DNA of 64,000 nucleotides from Zymoseptoria tritici IPO323 (lineage: Eukaryota; Ascomycota; Dothideomycetes; Mycosphaerellales; Mycosphaerellaceae), in the NCBI RefSeq assembly GCF_000219625.1, contig NC_018218.1, positions 3,968,001 through 4,032,000 of the forward strand. The letters are read 5' to 3'. The position numbers were made by a program, and so were the translations under genes. Positions 56,201 to 64,000 of this stretch are shown here, in pieces. Each line of letters starts with the position of its first letter. Position 1 is the first letter of the stretch. The notes under the pieces were generated by a model. That model was not told the origin of the DNA, did no database searches, and saw nothing but the letters and a program-made list of their open reading frames with translations.

Positions 56201-56409
56201 TCCAAACCTCCTCAGTCTGTTACCCACCCCATGGCCTCGGCCCCAGCGGCGTGCGAGCCATACTTAATTTCTTCGAAGGTAAGTGAAAAAGGGCCTGCGG
56301 CGTCCGAGTTTGTCTCGGGCTGTGTCAGGATCGATTCTGTATCGTCCTTTTGTCTGAGCATCGCTAACTTCGGCAATTAGACGACGACGATACGTCTCAG
56401 CTGGGTTAG
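53241..56409 (+). CDS. erdS: Ergosteryl-3-beta-O-aspartate synthase (AspRS-DUF2156 fusion)
   Basis: Bifunctional enzyme: an aspartyl-tRNA synthetase module charges tRNA-Asp, and a DUF2156/GNAT-type module transfers Asp to ergosterol's 3-beta hydroxyl. This activity is established for fungal ErdS. Exons: 53241-56157, 56216-56278 and 56381-56409, giving 1002 residues. Residues 1-155 are a Ser/Arg-rich extension and charged helix. The OB-fold follows (GQMVCFRARLHNIRKLSA). AspRS class II motifs include AFRAHLSSLGFMEIHTPKL, QSPQLGKQM, FRAENSNTHRHLTEFTGLDL and GGIGMERILML. From about residue 660, DUF2156 has KDFQPLEMLIANYGDASNTS, GAAVGFVQQDGFAITIGDPL and a C-terminus completed only by splicing: DPIF-VCYPPHGLGPSGVRAILN then FFE-DDDTSQLG. 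Without splicing the frame would end in an unrelated tail. Intron 2 is introner-like. No ErdH hydrolase gene lies in this window. Confidence 0.93.
56279..56380 (+). repeat. Introner-like intron, copy C (ErdS intron 2)
   Basis: This 102-nt intron has donor GTAAGTG, branch ATCGCTAACTT and acceptor AATTAG. GGCCTGCGGCGTCCGAG, then TTTGTCTCGGGCTGTG, aligns with copy A, as does TGTCTGAGC-ATCGCTAAC. Hairpins CCGAG/CTCGG and CCTG/CAGG occupy the same places as in copy A. Confidence 0.75.
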
Positions 56410-57306
56410 TTCTCCCGCGCGAAACAGTCGTTGGCTCCGAGGAAGGAGGATCGCGAAGATCCCGCTGGCAGGAGGAGTATAGGCAGTTTCTACGACAAGA
56501 AATCGGAGGATAGTTCCAGTATTGGATGAGCTCGACTCAGGACTGGACGCGGGGAGGATTAAACGGGATACCAGGACATTTTTGGCGCATTGTAGCCGAC
56601 GGCACGCCACGGCTGGCGGACAGGAAATTATGATAGTGAGCGGTACGAGCGGATAATGGAAGTGGTAGATTTGATGATTGAGGTCGAGACTTTCGTTTGT
56701 TCATAGCGCGCCATTGCGCACAGTGTTGCATACCCCTTTGTACCGAATTGGCGAGGAGCAGATCACATAAAGATGTGAATATATGAAAGTTTCAAGATCA
56801 TACCTTACGTCCACATACGCAAGGCGTGAATTGGTCCGACCTTCTTTGGCATTCGAGTGCCATCATATCGAGCGTCAAATTTTGCTCGAGGATGGATGAA
56901 AGTATGCCGCCGTTATCAGCGTGAATGGATACTGTATCGCTAAGTTAGTAGGACAGTCATTCGACTCCGCCGCCGCTACTTCTCGTGGAGAATCCAGCGC
57001 GGAGGACGTTGCGGAGGACAGTGAGGGAGGCAAGGGCGCTATGGGATGTACTGAAGACGAGTCAATACCGAAGACGGTTTCACGTAAGAAGAGATGAGAG
57101 AGATGGAGGTAGACTTTGATTGTACTCGTCTTTCAGAATCCACAAGCCGCCTCCGCTGCTTTTCCATTTCTCCTGTTCATTTTTTATCTCTCCTCGCCGC
57201 CGTGCTGTGATCCAGCCTCCCTGCCAAGCACCACCTCAAAATCACCATGCCCTCAGTAACCATGCGCCAAGATCGCTGATAATCTAGATGACCCCGCATC
57301 AAACCT
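56410..57306. other. Intergenic between convergent genes
   Basis: 3' flanks of ErdS and Ars2. Short frames only; nothing recognised. Confidence 0.55.
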
Positions 57307-60091
57307 CTAATAATTCAACTCGGTCGTCTCGCCCTTATCAGCGTCCAGATCCTCATAGCTCCTCAGGCTCCTACCCGCGACCGCCTCGTTTGGACCCATT
57401 GCTCCCAGTCCACCTTCCGGCATCCCCATCGCGGGTCGACCGCCGCTCATCGAAGGCATACGGCCGCGTCCACCGTTGCGTTGGTACGGGCCTTGTGCGC
57501 GGTAGCCACCTCCGTTGCTAGCACCGTTCATACCATAGCCGCGGTTGTTATTGCGCATGGGACCCACGCCGCCCATGGCTGCGGCAGCGGGCCACATACC
57601 TGGAATGCCCATAGCTTGGGCCGGGTTGAACATTCCAGGCATACCTGCTGGAGGCATACCAGGGGCCATCGGGAAGCCCATGGGGAATTGCTGATTGAGC
57701 TGGAAGCCGCGCGGAGTGCCGGAGGGGGCGTGATTGTTGAGTGGGAAGTGTCCGTTGGAGTTGGCGTCGCTCCTACTGGGAGCAATGTGCGCCGGGTCGA
57801 GGACGTAGGTGTTGACCAGCTCGACTTCGGAGCGGATGCGATCGTACCAATCGTTGTGACGCTTCTCGACGTGCTTGCGCCAGAAGTCGGTACCTTTGAA
57901 GAGCTTGGTGCATTCTGGGATCTTGCACCGGAATTTGTTAACGTCTTCTTGAGTGACGAACTAAAGAGCGTGTTAGTGGTGATCGGGATGAGTGGAGAGA
58001 TGACCGGCTTACCTTGCTGAGCTCCTTCTCAACACCCTCGTCCAACGGTGTGCCTCCAAGCTTGCGGATGTTGACGTTGTCCGGCTCCAGGATTTGCAGA
58101 ATCTTCTCCTCGAAAGTCCTAACCCAGTTGTAGGCACGCTGGAGTTGCTGAGTGGTCTTGATGTTAGGCTTCATCAGAGTCTTCTTCTCCTCAATAGGGC
58201 TCTCCATCTTTGTCTCATCGTCGTTCTCGAGTCTGCCCTCGTTCTCAGTCTTTTCGTCACTCGACTTGTTCCTGAGTGGAAACGCCTCGCCTGATGCACT
58301 CGCTCGTGCTGTTTCCTTCGCAGCGGACGTCAGACTCGCACGAGGACGTCGCAGATGGCCACCAGGGCACTTGCGTTGCAGCTCATGCACCGAATCTGAC
58401 TCGAAGACACAGAAGAAGCAGAAGTTGTACACTCGGCGGAGATACTCCACCAACAAATCAAGCTTCTTCTTCTTTCCGAGGAGCTCCTCGTCGTCGACCT
58501 CTTCATCATCGACCATGCCTTCCTCCTCCTCTTCACCCTCTTCGACATCGAAGTCGATGATATCGGGATCCTTCTCGGGCTTGGAAGGCACCACAGGCTG
58601 CAACAGACCTCTCTCGACCAAATTATTGACACGCTCCTCAATCTTGGCCACTCCAAAGTACTCGTCACCAAGCTCATTGTCCAGCTTACGGACCAGGCGA
58701 GTGGCCAATTCCAAGTCGCGAGCAATTCGCTCAGACGCCGAGAACAGATCCCACAAAGCCTTCTTTCGAGGTCCCTCCGGAGGGCGGTGAACACCACAGT
58801 GGACAGTGAAATTGCCTCGCTCTGGATCCTCGATGGTCTTGCCGTTGATTCTTTGAAGAGCTTGCTCGCTAGAGCTCAGGGGCGCGGCAGGCTGATCCGT
58901 CTTCATAGCCTCGCCTTCTTCTCCCTCTTCGCCGTCTCCTGGAGCCGCGGCCTTCTCCTCCTTAGCAATGGCCTGCTGCGGCTCGGGCGATCCAGGATTC
59001 AACATGATCCAGCCCATTCGATGACATTTCTTGAGCGGATTTGGGTCTGAGAGGGACAAGTGCTTGAAGCCGCCATCAGCTTCGCCGAGATGCTCCTTTG
59101 CGAATGCTTCAAACTTCTCGCGGGTAACGGTGGGCGCGATTGTCTTGATGAGCAGAGTTGGCTGAGATGACGCCGGATCGCGGAGGTCGCCACCTTTGGA
59201 CGGGAGAAGGTCGCCAACTCCCAGAACTTCGGCGGCCGCAGAAGTCTCTCCCTCTTCGCGCTCGACAATGCCGCCCAGACCATTGGACTCCGACTTGTAG
59301 ATGCCCTCCAGAGTGAAATCATCAAAAACGCCAGACGATAGGTCTTGCTCCCACTGAGCGAACAGACCTTTTCGGTAGTCCACGAGCTTGGCCCGGAAAG
59401 GATCTCGTACTTCAGGAACGTAGCGCTCGCGGAACCAATCTTCTGCCTTGTGCATGCGCACGAACGCCTGTGCCTGTGACTTTTGCAGATTCTCCTTGTA
59501 TTGATCGTATGCCGCCTGGATCTTCGGCCTCTCAGACTCGCGCTCTTCTCTTGTCTCACGTTCGCCTCTCACTCTGGGCGGCGCTCGGCCCGTCTTTGCG
59601 CGCTCCTTCTCTTCCTTCAAGCGCTGCTCCGTGCGCCACCACTCCGCGAACCAGGTGAATCCGACTTGAAATTCGAGCTTCATCGGATCGGGAAGAGGAT
59701 TGACGAGAAGAGCGGGCGGCTCAGGACCAGGGACATAACGATCGATTGCTTGCGGAGAGGATCGGCGACGTTGACGAGGCTCATCGCGGCCGCGCGGTGG
59801 GTAGACGTAGTCATCGCGTACGCGGTCGGGCTGGTATCGGTCGACTTGTGCGGGCGAACGAGAACGTCTGCGGTCACGATCTCCTTGCCGACGGCGATCT
59901 ATTGGGTAGTAGGTCAGTCAACGATGCCTCTGTCTCGCAAGCCGTGGAGGCGCACCTGGCGAACGACGCCTCTCGCCGCGATAGGCGTCAGCAGAGCGGT
60001 ACTCATCGCGCTCCCGTCCCTGTGGACGTGCGGACGGCTGCTCTCTAGTTCTCGCTTCAGGAGATCGGCTGTAACCGTTGTACTCGTCCAT
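57307..60091 (-). CDS. ARS2: Ars2/Serrate-type RNA effector protein
   Basis: Nuclear protein that, in other eukaryotes, links the cap-binding complex to RNA processing, decay and silencing (Pir2 in fission yeast). Exons: 60091-59956, 59898-58013 and 57960-57307, giving 891 residues. The N-terminus is Arg/Ser-rich (DRDRRRSRSPAQVDRY) and leads to the Serrate core: FQVGFTWFAEWWRTEQR, FRERYVPEVRDPFRAKL and the RRM-like GGFKHLSLSDPNPLKKCHRM then GWIMLN. The central part has an acidic stretch (DIIDFDVEEGEEEEEGMVDD) and VYNFCFFCVFESDSVHELQ. The C2H2 finger is at exon 3's start: FVTQEDVNKFRCKIPECTK, then LFKGTDFWRKHVEKRH. The C-terminus is Gly/Met/Pro-rich (GGRGRMPSMSGGRP) as in the family. Introns are 57 and 52 nt. 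It diverges from the TspO gene. Confidence 0.94.
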
Positions 60092-60802
60092 CTTGTTGGT
60101 GAGTATTCAATTGACAATGAACGGAGCCGTTGTCATCTGGATGTCGCCGATATCTATGGAGGCTCCATCAAGCACAGACAGGTAGAAGTGTCTGTGGAGT
60201 CGTCCTGCGTAGTGGAGTGCGATGTAGGGCGTTGCGGCGGGCCCAACGTGGGCGTGGACGGACTGTTTGCCATGGCGGCCAATGTCAGAGAAGAAGGACA
60301 AACGCAAACAAAGAGAAGAAGGAGATGCGGCGCAAGAGTGGATTGTGTGCGGTGTGTGGTGTAGTACAACGAATGGTACAAGTGTGGGCAACGCAATGGT
60401 AAGATGATGAAGGGGGATTCGGAGCTGAGCGGTGCTGGACCAGCTCGAGGGAGGAAGAGGAGAACAAGAAGGGGTCGGTACGAACAATTGGTAGGAGGAG
60501 AATGGGTGATGAGGAGATACGAACAATGTTGGGAGAGGCGCGTATCGCGAAAAAAGAAGGTCGTGAGCGATGTTGTCGTGGAGGAGGAGGAAGAGGGTCG
60601 GTGAGATTGGTGGTGGTGAGATGGACATGGAGAAGACCAGACCGGACCAGGCAGCACGGGAGCTGACCGGTGGAGTAGTTCTAAATTGTGGAGACGTGAG
60701 GCTGGAGAGCTCTCGCAGATCCGAACTATCCGAGCGCTTGTTCTTCTATATCAACCACTCGTACCGCCATTGACTCGCCCTGGAACATAATAAATTACCA
60801 CA
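60092..60802. promoter_or_regulatory. Divergent promoter between ARS2 and TspO-like gene
   Basis: 711 bp separate the two ATGs. The region is purine-rich on the plus strand (GAGGAGGAGGAAGAGGG near 60580), i.e. CT-rich upstream of ARS2. No specific site recognised. Confidence 0.55.
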
Positions 60803-61431
60803 ATGACCACCTCGCTGCAGTCTCTGACGCTACCGTCGTTCATCTTCGAGAATGCGCCGGCCTCCATCCTTCTGCCCATCGTTGCCGGATCTGCCGTAGG
60901 ATACTCGTGTCGACCCAAGCAGACACAGGACACATACGCGACACTTCGCCAGCCTCCATTGAGACCACCTCCATGGGTCTTTGGCCCAGCCTGGACTGTC
61001 ATCTACGGCGCCATGGGGTACGGTGCGTACCGCGCCTGGAGCGTCGGCATCAACAGCTTCGATCCCGATAAGATTGTGCTCGCAAAGGTAAGAAGAGGAC
61101 ATTTGTCCCACTGATCATATGGATGACTGATCAAGTCTCGACACAGCACGGTGCACTCATCTACACAATTCAACTAGGCCTGAACCTCATCTGGATGCCG
61201 CTTTTCTTCTCGTACAAGAAGCCCATCCTCGCAACCGTGGACATCATCACCTTGACCGGCACCGTGGGCTACCTTGCGTCAATTTGGTCCAAGATTGACG
61301 AGCGTGCAGGCTGGTCGCTCGCACCGTATCTGGGATGGTTGGCATTCGCAAACTACCTCTGTATCGGCTGTGGCTACCTCAACAACTGGGACTTTAGCGA
61401 CAAGCCGGCTGCCGCAAAGGCGAAGAAGTAG
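60803..61431 (+). CDS. TspO/MBR (translocator protein) family membrane protein
   Basis: Two exons, 60803-61087 and 61147-61431, with a 59-nt intron, give 189 residues. Five hydrophobic segments fit the TspO fold. The family signature LRPPPWVFGPAWTVIYGAMG is at residues 52-71, followed by YGAYRAW. Exon 2 has YTIQLGLNLIWMPLFFSYKK, ITLTGTVGYLASIWSKID and APYLGWLAFANYLCIGCGYLN. The Trp/Asn-rich helix pattern (LNLIWMPLFF, WLAFANYL) is characteristic. Members bind tetrapyrroles and sterol-like ligands in outer mitochondrial or bacterial membranes; the fungal role is little known. The short basic tail (KPAAAKAKK) is unremarkable. Confidence 0.93.
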
Positions 61432-62551
61432 TCCAACGATGGAGAGCCAGGAAAGACAGCATGGATGTCGTAGTTCAGAACGTTATCCGTGGCTGACGAC
61501 AGTGTTGCTGAAAGGCACGATGCACCGCATAGAGATTCCTCGAACTGATCTGTAGACTGTCAAGCTGCATGTTTCGGCCCAAGTCTTCTCAACTCGCACT
61601 GATCAGTCGCGTGCGGAGATCGAGCCGCATTCCTATGCACACAACCTCACTTTGCGCCATGGACTCTGGTCTTACTGTCGAACACAATGTTTGCTGGTTG
61701 AAGAATAGGTGCGTAGTCAGCAGATTTATCATGCAAACTATCGAGCGCATTGCGGCTTTAATGCTGTGTGCTCACCAGAAACGATCACAAGAGGGAGGTC
61801 CGGACCGCGGTCCATGCATTGGTGTGCATGAGATCAATGCTCCAAGCTGTTGAACGTCCACGTCGGGAAAGTCTCGCATTTTGGCGGTGCAACCAGGAGT
61901 GTGGCCTCGTGCGCACGCGCGTGCTCTGTCAGTGGCTAGCCGGGCTTCAAGTATCTCGCAATGCATCCTTCGTGATGCGAAAAGTGGGCAAGCAGAGGCC
62001 GCCCAGCAAGTATTCTACAAGAAAAGCGCGCAGCATGATCTGAACCGCATAGGGCGGCCTCTGCAATGCAGCCAATGAGGAGCTGTCATGCAAGCCAACC
62101 ACAAGGCAAACTGCTGCCTCCCGTCTCACAGCACCGAACTGTCGCGCACTGCATCGATCATGAGTAGGTCATGCCAGTGCGTCAACGCTGAGGAGGCACG
62201 GTGAGCAGCCTCACTTTCTTCTCAATCTTGCACCATATCTCGATACCTCTTTCATGTATCGATTCACTCACCTTCCTACACCACCATCCCAGTCTGTTCT
62301 CGCCGTCGCCGTCACTTTCGCTGCTTACATTGGACTCGGCAGAGACGATCCATGTTTCTTTGGTCGAAGATAGCTGACCTGTTCCTGCCTCGCGTTCACC
62401 ATAGGCTTCATCGGTCTCCAGCAGCGGAACGATAGTCGACGTCCACAAGTCGCCTCATATGTCAGGCATCTAGCAGCCTGCTCCTCGCTGCCGTCGATGA
62501 GCCATCGCGTCGTATGATAGGCCACTCGTGACGACTGAGTGCAGCACCAAG
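61432..62551. other. Intergenic, about 1.1 kb
   Basis: Between two plus-strand genes. Short frames only; no RNA gene or repeat recognised. Confidence 0.5.
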
Positions 62552-64000
62552 ATGGAATCGTTCAATCAGACTTACTGGGACTTCAACTCAGATGTAAGTG
62601 CCATCGAAAGGTCGACCTTGTAACAGCTCTGACCGCATCTTCCACAGAACTACTCCAACTTCAACGATGTCAACCAGAATACCAACTTCAACGCGAGGCA
62701 GCAGACATACCATGCCTCACACAGGGCTTCCGCTCCTATGGCGTACAATCTTCCCAGGCCACCTATGGAAGACAGCCTAGATCTCTCTTCATTCGACGCT
62801 CTGGCCCAGAATACAGTCCACAACGTCGGACTGGAAGACGTGATCAAGCCTGAACACAACACGCCATGGAGCGGCACGCAGCGCAGCGGAATGCAACAAA
62901 ATCTCCAACCCACCCTCGGCCGAAGTTCTTACGTCCGGTCAGAGCCAGCGCTGAAGCAAGACAGAACTTCCGACGCCGCCGACTCGGGCTACTATGAGCA
63001 ATTGGGTACTATGGGCATGCAGGAGTACAACACCAATCGTCCAGAGCTCGAGCAAGACTATGGATACTTTCCATCTTCACACTCTGGCAAGGTCGCAGCT
63101 GATCGAAAGAGTGTGGTGTCGGATGGATATTCGAGGCTTCCCAGAGAGAGGAGAATCAGACGCACACTGGCTCCTTGTCAAGCCTGTGGACGCTCACCCA
63201 AGAATCAATCAGACTCGAAGTAGGTAATGCAAAAGATGGATCCCGTCGGTCCTTGTTAGCTATACTGACTACTCCCAGGAAGCACTCATTGACGCACAGC
63301 CGACCCTATCGCTGTTTGGAGCCAAATTGTACCCGCAAAGACGGCTTCGCGACCGAGAACGACTTACAACGGCATAGGAAAAGCGTGCACAATTTGCTCC
63401 CCACAGTTGGCGCCACGGCTGGCTACATCTGTGCTGCATGTCCGCAAGACGGCAACACTCCTCACAAGTTTTGGCCGAGGAGAGATAATTTCAAGGCGCA
63501 CATCAAAAGGAAACATCCGAAGCATAATGATGTGGAGCTGATGGAAAGGTGCGTACAAAGCTCACGACGAAGTCGAGATGGCAGGTGGGCTAACGATCAA
63601 CAGGTCAAGACACAGCATGAGACCCGACGACACTCGCACGGTCGTGACGGACGTACAATCCGTAAGAAGTGGGTTGCACTCTGTCTACCAGTCTGAAGCC
63701 GATGCCAACGAAAGCCATGGCTATCAACCGACAAACCATATGGATTTGCCCACTCTATCACGACACGGATCAATGTCAGGCGAGTCTGGCGCCATCTTCG
63801 GTCCGGACTCTGCAGTTTCCATGGCGAGCACGGAACAAACGCTGGTCGGCATGCATGGCCATACAGCAAATCTCATGCTTCCCTACAACAATGCTTTCCT
63901 CGATGACAACGACATGAGCGGTCTTTCCATCCTCTCCACAGCAGCCGACAACCTCGCATACAACCACAGTCCCAATCACGACCTCGCCGTCTCATCTTCA
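62552..64000 (+). CDS. C2H2 zinc-finger regulator (3' end beyond window)
   Basis: Exons: 62552-62593, 62648-63219, 63279-63548 and 63604 to the window edge, where the frame is still open. Introns are 54, 59 and 55 nt, with branch points such as GGGCTAAC. The N-terminus is Asn/Gln/Tyr-rich (MESFNQTYWDFNSD-NYSNFNDVNQ). Zinc-finger segments are LAPCQACGRSPKNQSDSKKH then SLTHSRPYRC; CLEPNCTRKDGFATENDLQR then HRKSVH; and YICAACPQDGN with FWPRRDNFKAHIKRKHPKH. The pattern resembles fungal C2H2 regulators in which a Cys-rich finger precedes a finger with the RRDNFKxHxxRxH signature. After the fingers, the exon is Ser/Asp/His-rich and probably an activation region. DNA binding is inferred; target genes are unknown. 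Confidence 0.87.

Overview
This is a 64-kb piece of a filamentous ascomycete nuclear chromosome. Nearly all genes are split by short introns of about 45-110 nt with GTAAGT-like donors, CTAAC or CTGAC branch points and CAG/TAG acceptors. Two further points suggest a Dothideomycete, perhaps of the Mycosphaerellales/Capnodiales. Several introns belong to a sequence-related, hairpin-forming family that looks like introner-like elements, and the families present (DUF3435, HET, ErdS, C2H2 regulators with an RGEHELRRH-type finger) are typical of that class. The species cannot be named from the sequence. All exon joins below were read by eye from splice signals, reading frame and family resemblance.

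Layout, left to right. 1-1856 (-) is the SDH1 flavoprotein, running off the left edge. 2616-3320 (+) is a secreted, possibly GPI-anchored protein. 3998-5582 (+) is a ten-exon short-chain dehydrogenase. 5900-7975 (+) is a two-TM protein with a Thr-rich repeat tail, and 8186-11389 (+) is a long disordered protein that might be joined to it. 12411-14498 (+) is a C2H2 regulator and 15382-16554 (-) a GRF zinc-finger protein. 16990-18150 (+) is a HET domain fused to a Zn2Cys6 cluster. 18378-19597 (-) is an SH3BGR/thioredoxin-fold protein with an acidic-basic tail, and 20141-22051 (-) a low-complexity protein. A 3.1-kb gene-free gap follows, then an ELMO/CED-12 protein at 25164-27431 (-) and a Reg1-like PP1 regulator at 29055-30930 (-).

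31-36.3 kb is a gene-poor zone. It holds a MITE with TA target duplication, a long hairpin, direct repeats, a broken tRNA-Gly fragment and one copy of a ~215-bp repeat that also sits in two introns of the DUF3435 gene. Then come an unknown E-rich nuclear-type protein (37062-38607, -), a 13-exon DUF3435 tyrosine-recombinase-like gene (40318-44529, +), a tRNA-Gly(GCC) gene interrupted in its T arm by a 54-nt intron-like insert (44983-45107, -), an F-box protein (45858-47222, -), eEF1B-alpha (47725-48733, -) and mitochondrial Hsp78 (49312-51690, +). The right end has the AspRS-DUF2156 fusion ErdS (53241-56409, +), Ars2/Serrate (57307-60091, -), a TspO/MBR protein (60803-61431, +) and a C2H2 regulator cut by the right edge (62552-64000, +).

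The genes do not form a pathway cluster. It is mostly housekeeping DNA, with one repeat-rich, DUF3435-bearing stretch at about 35-45 kb. The observations most worth following are the introner-like family in three introns, the intron-like insert in a tRNA gene with a matching uninterrupted fragment 10 kb away, the HET-Zn2Cys6 fusion, the intact-looking DUF3435 gene without visible Starship structure, and ErdS.
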